64,000 bases of DNA from Sphingomonas sp. IC081 (GTDB lineage Bacteria; Pseudomonadota; Alphaproteobacteria; Sphingomonadales; Sphingomonadaceae). The translations under genes were made by a program, and so were the position numbers. The stretch lies in NCBI RefSeq assembly GCF_006874585.1, contig NZ_CP029762.1:403922-467921 (forward strand), read 5' to 3'. Below the pieces are notes generated by a model, which saw nothing but the letters and a program-made list of their open reading frames with translations, was not told the DNA's origin and made no database searches. This document shows, piece by piece, positions 8,457 through 17,700 of the stretch (the stretch's first letter is position 1; each line of letters starts with the position of its first letter).

Positions 8457-9881
8457 ATGGATTTCGAAACGCTCCTGTCCCGTTCACCGAATCCCTACAT
8501 CGTGGTGGACCGCGATCTGACGATCGCCTGGATGAATGATGCCTACCTGCGCGCGACGATGCGGGAGCGGACGGATCTGGTCGGCCGCTATCTGTTCGAT
8601 GCCTTCCCGAGCGAGGAATCCTCCGACAGCTACAAGTTGCTGCGCTCGTCGCTGGACCGGGTGCTGCACACCGGCAGCCTCGATGAGATTGCCCATATCC
8701 GCTACGACATCGCGCGGCCGGACGGCGTGATGGAACAGCGCTACTGGAGCGCGACCCATACCCCGCAGCTCGGCAGCGACGGCGAGGTGGAATTCATCCT
8801 CCAGCACACCGTCGACGTGACCGAGTTGCATGGCCTGCGCAAGCTGCGTGACGAGGCCGGTCTGGTCGGCCGCGCCAAGGCGGTGCAGGCGAGGTACTTC
8901 GATCTTGCCCGCGAGGCGGAGTGGCTCAAGGAAGTCTTCGACCAGGCGCCCGGTTTCATTGCCATCCTCGACGGGCGGGACCATCGTTTCATCGTCGCGA
9001 ACCAGGCCTTTCGCGAAATGTTCGGCATCGCCAATCCGGTCGGCCAGCGATTGTCGGACGTCCTGCCCGCTGACGCGGCGACGCCGTTCGCGGGGCAGAT
9101 CGACGAGGTCCTGCGCACCCGGCTTCCCTACATCGGCGAGAACATTCCCTTCGATCTTCACGCCGATCCGCAGGCCGCGGACGCGCAGCGCCGCGTGGAC
9201 GTCATCTGCCAGCCCATTCTCGCCCCGGACGGCACCTCGTCGGGCGTCTTCGTGCAGGGGCATGACGTTTCCCTGCAAGCCAGGGCGCGCGAACGTCAGC
9301 GGGAGCTGATCGAAGAGCTGAACCACCGGGTCAAGAACAACCTGGCCGTGATCCAGGGCATTGCCCGGCAGACATTCCGGTCGCTGCCGGGGGCCGGCAA
9401 GGCGAGCACGGCCTTTGTCGGGCGGTTGCACGCGATGGCGGCCGCGCACGAAATCCTTGCGAGCCAGGACTGGGAGCCGGTGGCGCTGGGGCAACTGGCG
9501 GAGAAGGTGATCGCCCGCTCTTCGGCACGAGACGAGACTTCCCGCATCGCGCTCGACGGGCCGGATGTTTTCATTCCAGCCCAGATGACCGGCTCGCTGG
9601 CCCTGATCCTCAACGAACTGGCGACCAATGCCGTGCTTCACGGCGCCCTCGGCCGCGAGGGGCAGGTGACGCTGACATGGTCGCCGGACACCGCAGGCGG
9701 CGCGTCGAGGCTGTTGTTCGAGTGGATGGAGACCGGTTGCCGACCCACCGACACGCCCGTCGGCCCCGCCGGCGTCGGCACGATGCTGCTGCGCAACCTG
9801 CTCCCTTCCGGCGCCGAACCGCCGGAACTCGACTTTCGCCCCGACGGGTTCCGCTACCGCGCGGCATTCCTGATCGGCTAA
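8457..9881 (+). CDS. PAS-domain HWE-family sensor histidine kinase
   Basis: The protein has 474 residues and no membrane segments, so it is a cytosolic sensor. Two PAS-like domains (about residues 5-125 and 155-275) precede the kinase core. The phosphoacceptor box reads EELNHRVKNNLAVIQGIARQ with H290; the N-box is LILNELATNAVLHGAL; W423-M-E425 gives the WxE that, with the extra histidine, defines the HWE family. Such kinases often respond to light or redox through PAS ligands or feed the general stress response, but no LOV cysteine motif was seen, so the signal is unknown. No response regulator gene adjoins it, so it is an orphan kinase. Confidence 0.88.
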   Translation: MDFETLLSRSPNPYIVVDRDLTIAWMNDAYLRATMRERTDLVGRYLFDAFPSEESSDSYKLLRSSLDRVLHTGSLDEIAHIRYDIARPDGVMEQRYWSATHTPQLGSDGEVEFILQHTVDVTELHGLRKLRDEAGLVGRAKAVQARYFDLAREAEWLKEVFDQAPGFIAILDGRDHRFIVANQAFREMFGIANPVGQRLSDVLPADAATPFAGQIDEVLRTRLPYIGENIPFDLHADPQAADAQRRVDVICQPILAPDGTSSGVFVQGHDVSLQARARERQRELIEELNHRVKNNLAVIQGIARQTFRSLPGAGKASTAFVGRLHAMAAAHEILASQDWEPVALGQLAEKVIARSSARDETSRIALDGPDVFIPAQMTGSLALILNELATNAVLHGALGREGQVTLTWSPDTAGGASRLLFEWMETGCRPTDTPVGPAGVGTMLLRNLLPSGAEPPELDFRPDGFRYRAAFLIG

Positions 9882-9994
9882 GAAGCAGTCTGGAAATTCG
9901 TGAAACGCGAATTTCGCGGCACCCGCCCACTTCCCCTCGACCATTCACAAGGATGCTGCCGATGGGCGGCCGGGTGATCGTTGATCTGGATGAG

Positions 9995-10190
9995 GCGGTC
10001 CCGGCCGTGTCACGCGCTCGCGGTCCTGTTCATGGACAAGCACCAGGAGCCGGTCGATATGCAGGTCGTCGCTATCGGGAAGACCGAACAGCTTGCGTTC
10101 GCGCTCGTCGAAGAGCATGCGGCCTTTCCAGCTCGAGCGCCTTGGATATGTCGGTGTAGATCAGCGCCGCCCCGTCGTCCGGACCTCACG
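9995..10190 (-). pseudogene. Decayed PAS-domain sensor fragment
   Basis: Read on the minus strand, one frame gives ALIYTDISKALELE and another gives GRMLFDERERKLFGLPDSD followed by VHEQDRERV. The second resembles the end of a PAS core (LFGL, then HPDDRxxV). No single frame links the pieces and no start or end is recognisable. I read it as the remnant of a sensor protein. The rest of 9882-10336 holds no gene; it probably contains the promoter of the lipoprotein gene. Confidence 0.35.
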
Positions 10191-10336
10191 AAATGCTGCC
10201 ATGAGCGGCGATGCAGAGTACCTGCCGTCAAAAGAACCCACTGCATTGTAACGCTATTTTTACAATCGCACTGAATAGGTCGTGGCCCTCTGGGGCATTT
10301 CAGACATGCGCCTGAGACTTTTCAATAGGGGGTTCC

Positions 10337-11029
10337 ATGAAGTCGATTTCGGGCGCAGCGGCGACTGCTGCGGCCATCATTCTGCTTTCGGCCTGCAGTG
10401 GCGGGAAGCCGGCACCTGAAGCATCCGCAACCAGCGAAGCGGCGTCCGAGGCGGTCGATACCACGGCCAGCGTGGATAGCCCTCAGGTGCCAGATGAGCA
10501 GCCGGTAGACGGCGCGCAGTACGCTGCCAACGAGCCTGATGACGGCTTCCTCGACAGCTGCGTTCTCTCTGCCTTTCCCACCGGTGGCCTCGTGCTGAAT
10601 GGATATGCCCGTGTCGGCGATTTCACGACGCTCATGGCCAACGGGGGACAAGACTTCGGTTGGGAAGCCGACGGCCCCAATCGCTTTGTGTTCCACGCGA
10701 ACAGGAGCGACAAGCTGACTGGCAAATCAGCGACTGTCTCTGCACGTCTGCGCCTGGTGGATGGCAAGCCGATCGAAGGCCAGGCTTGCGGTCCTCAGGT
10801 CGTCGTCGTTGAAGGCTTTGCGATCGGCGATCAAGCACTGCCGCCGATCCAGATCTACGCAACGACCAAGCAAGGCGTTACCCGCGCGGCGCGCATGCGA
10901 GACAACGGCGACTTCGGCGTGATGCCGTATCATGATCCGGCACCTGTCCGTCCCGGTCCGTACAGCGAGACATATGGCAGCGAGCAAGGCGCTACCATGA
11001 ACGGCGTTGCTCGAGAGATGGGGCGCTGA
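10337..11029 (+). CDS. Predicted lipoprotein of unknown function
   Basis: The protein has 230 residues. A signal peptide ends in the lipobox LSAC (about residues 17-20), so the cysteine should be lipidated. A low-complexity Ala/Ser/Glu linker (residues 25-60) is followed by a globular part with several aromatic and cysteine residues (DSCVLSAFPTGG, GQACGPQVVVVEGF). I do not recognise a family. The gene ends two bases before the next gene, which is also exported, so they probably form one operon. Both sit in the accessory stretch beside the insertion sequences. Confidence 0.7.
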   Translation: MKSISGAAATAAAIILLSACSGGKPAPEASATSEAASEAVDTTASVDSPQVPDEQPVDGAQYAANEPDDGFLDSCVLSAFPTGGLVLNGYARVGDFTTLMANGGQDFGWEADGPNRFVFHANRSDKLTGKSATVSARLRLVDGKPIEGQACGPQVVVVEGFAIGDQALPPIQIYATTKQGVTRAARMRDNGDFGVMPYHDPAPVRPGPYSETYGSEQGATMNGVAREMGR

Positions 11030-11031
11030 CG

Positions 11032-11814
11032 ATGGGCATACGGATGAAGTCCGTCGTCGCGACCACTGCGCTTGCCATGGTTGCACCGTCGCAGTCCGCA
11101 CTCGCGCAATCCGCGTCCGATGCCGCAAATGCCCTCGGGGCGATCATCGGCGCCTTTGGCGAGGCATCAGTTCAAAGCCGCCTCAGGAAAGACGTCGCGT
11201 CGATGTCCGCGCCATTGGTGTTCGAGACGGCAAATGGCCCCCTCGATCCCGCCGATGTGTCTGACCCTCGTAATTTCGACATTGCGGGAGTCCGGCTGGG
11301 CATGACGCCGGACCAGGCCAAGAAGGCGATCGCGGCCGGCGGCTACACGATCAAGAACGTTGGCGAGCAGAACAGCTTCGATACCGAGGTCAGGAGGATG
11401 GTTTCGATGGGACCGAACCTCACCCGGATCAACGTTCCCCTCTACATCAACGCCAGTGGCAAGAATCAGCAAGAGCTCTCCGTTGAGTTCCTCGCGCTCC
11501 CGGAGGGGCCGAGAGTTCATCGCATCGAATATCAGATGAACAGCATGGATATGACGCAAGACGCGTTTCGTGCCCAGATCCTTCGGAAGTACGGGGATAC
11601 CGCCAGCATCGATGAAGGCTCATCCCTCAAGTGGTGCACGGCGAACAACTCCGAGTGCCACCCGCTGACGGAGCAGGCGAACATGGAGGTCGACCTGGAG
11701 CGCAAGTTCATCCGTCTTGAGGACGAGGATGAGGCGCGCCAAACGGCGCTTGATGAGCGGCTGCAGTTCGAGATCGATAAGCGCAAGCCGAAAGTCGAGG
11801 AAGCTCAGTTCTGA
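11032..11814 (+). CDS. Exported protein of unknown function
   Basis: The protein has 260 residues with a signal peptide cut near SALAQS (about residue 24). After the start at 11032 a second ATG at 11044 would give a more typical signal sequence, and either could be used. The segment FDIAGVRLGMTPDQAKKAIAAGGY (about residues 83-106) resembles the short motif found in BamE-like and other envelope proteins where a helix follows LGMT; this is weak evidence. The C-terminus is strongly charged and probably helical (ERKFIRLEDEDEARQ). It follows the lipoprotein gene at a two-base distance, so the two products may act together in the envelope. Confidence 0.65.
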   Translation: MGIRMKSVVATTALAMVAPSQSALAQSASDAANALGAIIGAFGEASVQSRLRKDVASMSAPLVFETANGPLDPADVSDPRNFDIAGVRLGMTPDQAKKAIAAGGYTIKNVGEQNSFDTEVRRMVSMGPNLTRINVPLYINASGKNQQELSVEFLALPEGPRVHRIEYQMNSMDMTQDAFRAQILRKYGDTASIDEGSSLKWCTANNSECHPLTEQANMEVDLERKFIRLEDEDEARQTALDERLQFEIDKRKPKVEEAQF

Positions 11815-11819
11815 ACTGG

Positions 11820-11861
11820 TTGGTTGGAGGTCCGCGGCGTGAGACGCCGGCCTCCAACCAA
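11820..11861. terminator. Strong stem-loop after the exported-protein gene
   Basis: TTGGTTGGAGG (11820-11830) pairs perfectly with CCTCCAACCAA (11851-11861), and a second GC-rich stem lies inside. It starts six bases after the stop codon. No T-tract follows, so termination is likely but not certain. I see no gene from 11862 to the insertion sequence at 12028. Confidence 0.55.
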
Positions 11862-12069
11862 TCCACTGCCGCCTTGGGTTGATCTTCCTTCGGACCAACC
11901 GTCAAACGGTGTTCAGACGGATGGGGCCACGTCTCTGGGATCTTTCGCTCGGTCCGCTTCGGAGTACACAACTCAAGAATCCAGACGCTCCCAGCGTTTC
12001 GCTTGCTATCAGTTTTATGAAGGCAACTGGAGTGAACCCCACAAGCTGGACCACGAGACATCCATCGAA

Positions 12070-12403
12070 CTAAGCCGCTTTCTGGGCGATTAGCGCTTCG
12101 AATTCCTCGGGCGGGCGGTATCCGAGCGCCGAGTGCAGTCGCTTGGCATTGTAGACGCGTTCGATGAAGACCGGCAACCGCTCAGCGACATCGGCAAAGG
12201 TCTCGTAGCCGCCGATGTAAACCTCCTCAACTTTCAGCGTCTTCATAAAGCTTTCGGCTTGAGCATTATGGTAAGGATTGCCCACGCTGCTCATGGATCC
12301 GCGCAAACCGGCAGCGTCCAGAGCATCGCGGTAGAGCTGGGATGCGTATTGGCAGCCTCTGTCCGTATGATGAATGCATCCCGGCGGTGGTTTTCTGCTG
12401 GTT
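12070..12403 (-). pseudogene. IS3-family transposase OrfB, C-terminal part
   Basis: This piece reads from [21 protein letters not shown] through [12 protein letters not shown] to the end [12 protein letters not shown]. It holds the second aspartate (HHTD) and the glutamate (QAES) of the DDE integrase core. Removing 12404-13459 joins it in frame to the N-terminal part at 13460. Confidence 0.88.
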
Positions 12404-12412
12404 ACGGCGGAG

Positions 12413-13459
12413 GGCTTTGTTGCATAACGCGTGACAGGCGTAAAATTATGATTACTTGTAATTATTATGCGACCCGTACGGTGTTGGGCGTTCCGATTTG
12501 CGAGAAGCGATTGAGGATTGCAGCACGGACTTTGAGCTCGGTTATCTGACGCTCAAAGGTGCGCGCGGCGACGCGCGGACCGAGCAACTTGAAGCAGTGC
12601 ATCTTGGTCTCGACCAGGCTGCGTCGATGGTAGCCGCTCCATTTCTTCCAAATTGCCCTGCCCAGGCGTTTCATCGCGCGCAACGTCTCGTTGCGGGCCT
12701 CGACGCCGGGGCCGTCCTCGGTCCATGCCTTGCCGTTGCGGCGAACCGGGATGACCGGGTCGGCACCGCGCGCATCGATGGCCGCGTGGCAACCTCTGGT
12801 GTCATAGGCACCGTCGCCGCCGACGGTGACAATGGTCTCATCCTCGGGGATCTGCGCCAACAGATCGGGCAGCGTCTGGCCATCGCCGACGGCATTGCTT
12901 GTGACCTCGATCGCTCGGATATCGAAGGTTTCCGCGTCGATGCCGATGTGCACCTTGCGCCACTGGCGGCGGTAAGAAACGCCGTGTTTCCTCGCTTTCC
13001 ATTCCCCCTCACCGATCATCTTGATCCCGGTGCTGTCGACCAGCAGGTGCAGGCCTCCCGCGCTGGCGCGCGCGCCCAGATCAACCGACAAACTCTTCTG
13101 GCGCCGGCACAGCGTCGTATAATCCGGTGCCGGCCAGTCCAGACCCGCCATCCTTAGCAGGCTCTCGACCAGACCCGTCACCTGCCGCAGCGGGAGTTGG
13201 AACAACCCTTTCAGCGTCAGGCAGAACTCGATCGCCCGGTCCGAAAACCGCAGCGGCCGACCAGGCCGACCATCGGGCGCCGCAAACCAGTCCATCCCTG
13301 GGTCGAACCACACATCCAGCGAGCCTCGCCGCCGGAGCGCTGCATTATATTCGGGCCAATTGGTCGTGCGATACTTCGGCGGGGTCGGTCTGGGCATCCG
13401 GCCCATCTATGACATCCGATTCCTCAAGGGAATCCATCACCTTGTTATGCAACAAAGCC
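12413..13459 (-). mobile_element. IS5-family element of the IS903 type, complete, with 9-bp target duplication
   Basis: The 1047-bp element has inverted ends GGCTTTGTTGCATAAC at 12413 and 13459, close to IS903 ends. ACGGCGGAG is repeated at 12404-12412 and 13460-13468, giving the 9-bp duplication expected for this group. It carries one transposase gene and appears intact. It inserted into orfB of the older IS3-family element. Confidence 0.93.
12465..13406 (-). CDS. IS5-family transposase
   Basis: The protein has 313 residues, a normal length for the IS903 group. DDE residues are visible: aspartate in [10 protein letters not shown], aspartate in [13 protein letters not shown], and the glutamate in [15 protein letters not shown], which matches the Y-(2)-R-(3)-E-(6)-K signature of the family. 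The N-terminal region ([19 protein letters not shown]) is typical of the group. The frame is uninterrupted from end to end and the element has intact ends and target duplication, so this copy may still be mobile. Confidence 0.93.
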   Translation of the reverse strand: MGRMPRPTPPKYRTTNWPEYNAALRRRGSLDVWFDPGMDWFAAPDGRPGRPLRFSDRAIEFCLTLKGLFQLPLRQVTGLVESLLRMAGLDWPAPDYTTLCRRQKSLSVDLGARASAGGLHLLVDSTGIKMIGEGEWKARKHGVSYRRQWRKVHIGIDAETFDIRAIEVTSNAVGDGQTLPDLLAQIPEDETIVTVGGDGAYDTRGCHAAIDARGADPVIPVRRNGKAWTEDGPGVEARNETLRAMKRLGRAIWKKWSGYHRRSLVETKMHCFKLLGPRVAARTFERQITELKVRAAILNRFSQIGTPNTVRVA

Positions 13460-14015
13460 ACGGCGGAGTGCAGAGCGGCCAGTGCAAGCGGCGTGTCGAG
13501 GCGCTGCGACAGTGCATATCCGACGACCTTGCGACTGCAGGCGTCCAGGATGATGGCCAGATAGCAGAAGCCTTGGGCGACACGGATATACGTAAAATTG
13601 GCGACCCAGACCTGGTCGGGCTGATCCGGGATGCAGTTCTGGTAGAGGTTCGGATGGATCGGCTGATCATGTCGGCTGTCGGTCGTGCGAACGAAGCGTC
13701 GCCGCGGCCTGATCCCCAATTCGCCCAAGCGCATAATCCGCGCCACTTTCTTGTGGTTCACGAGCAGCCCGCGACGCCGAAGCTCGTGCGTGACACGCCG
13801 GTAGCCGTAGCGAGGAAATTCATCCTGAATGTCTTCAATCAAGGCGATGACTTCAGCATCGGTCGGTCTACTCTCCGACGATACCGAGTGATAGTAAAAG
13901 GTGCTGCGCGGCAGGTTCATGGCTTTGCACCCCCGTCTGACCGAGCAGTCTCGGGGCCGGTGACGATGAAGGATCTCCCGCTGTCGGTCCCGGTCGGCGG
14001 GCGCGGCGTTTTTTT
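13460..14015 (-). pseudogene. IS3-family transposase OrfB, N-terminal part
   Basis: The frame runs from the A7 slip site of orfA through MNLPRSTFYYH, the helix EFPRYGYRRVTHELRRRG and the start of the integrase core to ALAALHSAV, where the IS5-family element enters. At the first catalytic position the protein reads VWVANFTYI instead of the usual W-x-x-D-x-T-Y-I (codon AAT at 13597-13599 on the complementary strand), so a catalytic aspartate is lost as well as the gene being split. Confidence 0.85.
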
Positions 14016-14282
14016 GACAAGGTCGAGTTCCAGTGTCAGTTGCCCGACCTTGCGCTCGAGCGCGGCGATCCTGGTCTCATACTCGGCGATCACGCTCGCC
14101 TCGGCTTCCTCGTTGGTGAGTTCGCCCCGATCGAATTGCGTCAGCCACAGCTGGATGAGGTTGGCGGAGATAGCGTATTTCCGCTGCGCATCCCTTCGGC
14201 CGATCACTCCCGCTCGGATATCCTGGCAGAGCTGAAGCTTGAACGGCGTCGAATGCCGCCTGTAGGGTCCTCGTGATGACAT
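13917..14282 (-). CDS. IS3-family OrfA (helix-turn-helix protein) with frameshift site
   Basis: The protein has about 121 residues: an N-terminal helix-turn-helix (FKLQLCQDIRAGVIGRRDAQRKYAI) and a C-terminal leucine-zipper-like coiled coil (ETRIAALERKVGQLTLELDLVKK). The ATG at 14282 follows GGAGAAGG; an upstream in-frame ATG at 14306 has no ribosome site. Seven consecutive A residues on the coding strand (14009-14015) form the slip site at which IS3 elements shift to -1 to make the OrfAB transposase; after the shift the orfB frame is open without a stop. Confidence 0.85.
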   Translation of the reverse strand: MSSRGPYRRHSTPFKLQLCQDIRAGVIGRRDAQRKYAISANLIQLWLTQFDRGELTNEEAEASVIAEYETRIAALERKVGQLTLELDLVKKTPRPPTGTDSGRSFIVTGPETARSDGGAKP

Positions 14283-14359
14283 GAGCCTTCTCCAAACAAG
14301 GCCCATTCAGCGTATCAGTTTTTCAGGTTCCCGTGGTCCAGCTTGTGGGGTTCACTCCA

Positions 14360-14648
14360 CTGCTCGCGACCGCTAAAGCCTCGTCAGATATGGGCGATCC
14401 GTTTCTTTCTCGACCAGCATGGGCGGATCCGGGACCGTGCCCTCTTTGATTTGGCCATCGGTTCGCCCTGCGAGGATTATGGCACCCATTCTCTGCGCCG
14501 AACCATGGCATCGATCATCTACAAGGCGACTGGAAATCTCCGTGCGGTCCAAATCTTGCTGGGGCACACGAAGATCGAAAGCACGGTCAGATACCTCGGA
14601 GTGGATGTGGAGGATGCCCCGACGTTGGCAGAGGGCACCGAAATCTGA
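14360..14648 (+). pseudogene. Tyrosine recombinase (phage-type integrase) remnant with internal deletion
   Basis: The frame reads LKPRQIWAIRFFLDQHGRIR and RDRALFDLAIGS, then jumps to YGTHSLRRTMASIIYKATG and the C-terminal LLGHTKIESTVRYLG. The last part holds the HxxR, GH and tyrosine of the catalytic domain. In intact relatives roughly 95 residues, including the first catalytic arginine, lie between DLAI-S and YGTHS; here they are absent. The start is cut off by the IS3-family element. It is therefore truncated at the front and deleted in the middle. It suggests that this area was once part of an integrating element. Confidence 0.8.
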
Positions 14649-14653
14649 GATTA

Positions 14654-14682
14654 CCTGGCTCCTGCCGGCGCGAGGAGCCAGG
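14654..14682. terminator. Hairpin between convergent integrase remnant and dnaE2
   Basis: CCTGGCTCCT (14654-14663) and AGGAGCCAGG (14673-14682) form a perfect 10-bp stem with a 9-base loop between two converging genes. No T-tract follows on either strand. Confidence 0.5.
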
Positions 14683-14725
14683 CTCCGGTAACTGCTATTC
14701 ACTACCATGCGGCCTTTGCCCGGCC

Positions 14726-17700
14726 TCAATGGAAATTCCGCGACTTTGGGAGGATGCGGACATCGCGCGGGTGCTTGCGAAGTTCGCGAGGGGCTTGCAG
14801 GCGATGGATTTCGTCGCCGGCAGAAGCCGTGATTGCCATAGCTTGCGTGTGATCGTCGAGGGCGTGCAGCATTGCGCTGCGGTCGACGATCCGGCTGGCC
14901 ATGAGGTGGACAACGCCTTCCTTGCTGTGCTGGATTTCCCCCTCGATCACCATCAGCCTTGCCGCCATCACGGCGCGGCGCTGCTTTTCCATCTCGCGCG
15001 ACCACAGCAGCGCGTTGACGATACCGGTCTCGTCCTCGATGGTGATGAACACCGCATTGCCCTTGCCGGGGCGCTGGCGGATCAGCACCACGCCCGCCAC
15101 GCGCAGCTTGCGACCGTCTTTGGCGCGGTTCGCCTCCGCGCAGCGTGTCACGCCTTCGCGGTCAAGTGCTTCGCGCAGGAACTGCATCGGATGGCCCTTC
15201 AAGGAGAGCCGGGTGGTCTGATAATCGGCCACGATCTCCTCGGCATGGGTCATAGCGGGCAGGTCCGCATCCGCCTCTTTGCCCAGTTCAGGCGCCTGTG
15301 TGGCGGCGAAGAGCGGAAGCTGTGCAGGCGGCGTGCGCCGCGCGTCCCACAAGGCCTCGCGCCGGGTGAGGCCGAGCGAACCCAAGGCATCCGCGTCTGC
15401 CAGTTTGCGCAGGGCGGCTGGAGGAAGATCGCCGCGCGCCGCCAGATCTTCCATCGAGACGAAGCGGCAGGATTGCCGCGCCGCCACGATCGCCTCCGCC
15501 CACTGTGGACGAAATCCGTCGAGGCGGGAAAAGCCGAGGCGCAGCGACAGCTTTCCATCTTGGCCCTCACTGCGTTCGAGCGTGCAGTCCCATTCGCTGG
15601 CGTTGACATCGATGGAGCGCACCTCGACCCCGTGATCGCGGGCATCGCGCACGAGTTGCGCCGGGGCGTAGAAACCCATGGGCTGGCTGTTGAGCAGGGC
15701 AGCGACGAACACCGCCGGGTGATGGCACTTGAGCCATGAGGAGACATAAGCCAGCCAGGCAAAGGCCTGCGCATGGCTTTCGGGAAAGCCATATTCGCCG
15801 AAGCCGCGGATCTGCTCGAAGCAGCGTTCGGCGAAGTCCTGCGTATAGCCGCGCCTTGTCATGCCGCCGACCAACAGGTCGCGATAATGATCGACCGTGC
15901 CGCGATTGCGGAAGGTTGCCATGGCCCGGCGCAGGCCATCGGCCTGCGCCGGGGTGAACCCGGCGGCAACGATGGCCAGTTTCATCGCCTGCTCCTGAAA
16001 CAGCGGGACGCCCAGCGTCTTGCCCAGCACCTCGCGCAGTTCATCGGGATCGTGCGGCGGTGCGGGGCGAGGGAAGATGACTTTCTCCTCCCCGTTGCGG
16101 CGGCGCAGGTAGGGATGGACCATCCCGCCCTGGATCGGCCCCGGTCGCACGATCGCCACCTGGATCACCAGATCGTAGAGTTCTTTCGGCTGCATGCGCG
16201 GCAGCATGGCCATCTGTGCGCGGCTTTCGACCTGAAAGGTGCCGATGCTGTCCGCGCGTTGCAGCATCCGGTAGGTTTGGGCGTCTTCAAGCGGAACCGT
16301 GGCGAGGGCCAGATCGCCGAGGCCATGCTGCCGCATCAGATCGAAGCTCTTGCGGATGCAGGTCAGCATGCCGAGCGCGAGCACGTCGACCTTCATCAAA
16401 CCAAGCGCGTCGATATCGTCCTTGTCCCACTCGATGAAGGTACGGTCCGGCATGGCGGCATTGTGGATCGGCACCAGTTCGTCGAGCCGCCCTTCAGTGA
16501 GCACGAAACCGCCGACATGTTGCGACAGGTGCCGGGGAAAACCCAGCAGCCGGTCGACCAGCGTCTTGAGGCGCGCGATCTGCGGATTGCCGATATCGAA
16601 CCCGGCCTCCGCCACGCGGCTTTCGGGGACGTCATCGCCCCAGTTCCCCCAGATCGTGGAAGATAACCGTGCCGTCACATCTTCGCTCAGCCCCAGCGCC
16701 TTGCCCACTTCGCGCAAGGTGCTGCGCGGGCGGTAGTGGATGACGGTGGCAGCGATGCCCGCACGCTCACGCCCATAGCGGGCATAGACGTACTGCATGA
16801 TTTCCTCGCGCCGCTCATGCTCGAAATCGACGTCGATGTCGGGGGGCTCGTCGCGCTCTTCGGACAGGAAGCGCGAAAACAGGAGCTTCTCGCGCACCGG
16901 ATCGACCGAGGTGATACCCAGGAAAAAGCAGACCAGCGAATTGGCCGCGCTGCCGCGCCCCTGGCACAGGATCGGCGGATCGAGGCTGCGGGCATGGCGC
17001 ACGATGTCATGTACGGTGAGGAAATAGCAGGCATAGCCGCGCTGGCGGATCAGCCTGAACTCCTCGGCCAGCACGGTGCGGTAGCTTTCGGGCAGACCGC
17101 CGGGAAACAAGGCACGCCCACCTTCTTGGGCGAGCTGCTCCAGCCAGCCTTGAGGCTCCCATCCTTCCGGCACGGGTTCATGCGGATATTCATAGCGCAG
17201 GTCGTCGAGCGTGAAGGAAATCCGGCTGAGGAGGTCTGCCGTGGCAGCGATGGCCTCCGGGCAGGCGCGGAACAGGCGCGCCATTTCGGCAGGTGGCTTA
17301 AGGTGCCTTTCGGCATTGGCGGCCAGACGCCTGCCTGCCGTATTGATGGTCGCGGCCTCACGGATACAAGTGAGGATGTCCTGCAAGGGGCGGGCGTCGG
17401 CATCGGCATAAAGCGCATCGTTGGTGGCGATCAGCGGCACCTTGAGTGCGGCGGAGATGGCTCGCAGCTCGGCCAGCCTGCGCGCGTCGGCACCGGCGCG
17501 CGGCATTGTCGCCGCCAGCCAGACCCGCCCCGGACACGCATCGCGCAGGGCGCGCAGCGTCACCCGGTCCGGATGGGTGACGATCAGGGCAAGATCTTGC
17601 GCGTGATCCAGCAGGTCGTGCAAGTGGAGCGTGCATTCACCCTTGCTGGCGCGCCGGTTGCCAAGCGTGAGCAGGCGGGTCAGTCGCCCCCAGCCATGCC

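Larger units (their letters stand above)
12028..14359 (-). mobile_element. IS3-family element (IS150-like ends), interrupted by an IS5-family element
   Basis: Inverted ends TGGAGTGAACCCCACAAGCT at 12028 and its complement ending at 14359 match over about 28 bp and begin TG / end CA as in IS150-type members. Without the inserted 1047-bp element and its 9-bp duplication the unit is about 1276 bp, normal for IS3. It carries orfA and orfB on the minus strand; orfB is split and has lost its first catalytic aspartate. No flanking target duplication is visible, so one side has probably been rearranged since insertion. Confidence 0.85.

Noticed and set aside
9981-10274. Plus-strand frame of 97 codons after the HWE kinase
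   Set aside because: No ribosome site; the minus strand of the same stretch shows PAS-like remnants that explain the sequence better.
12001-12031. Resemblance of the left flank of the IS3-family element (ATGAAGGCAACTGGA) to the KATG segment of the integrase remnant
   Set aside because: Only about a dozen bases agree and part of them belong to the element end; too short to claim a split integrase copy.
11824-12093. Plus-strand open frame of about 90 codons before the insertion sequences
   Set aside because: It starts inside a terminator-like hairpin, runs into the IS end and has no ribosome site or protein-like features.
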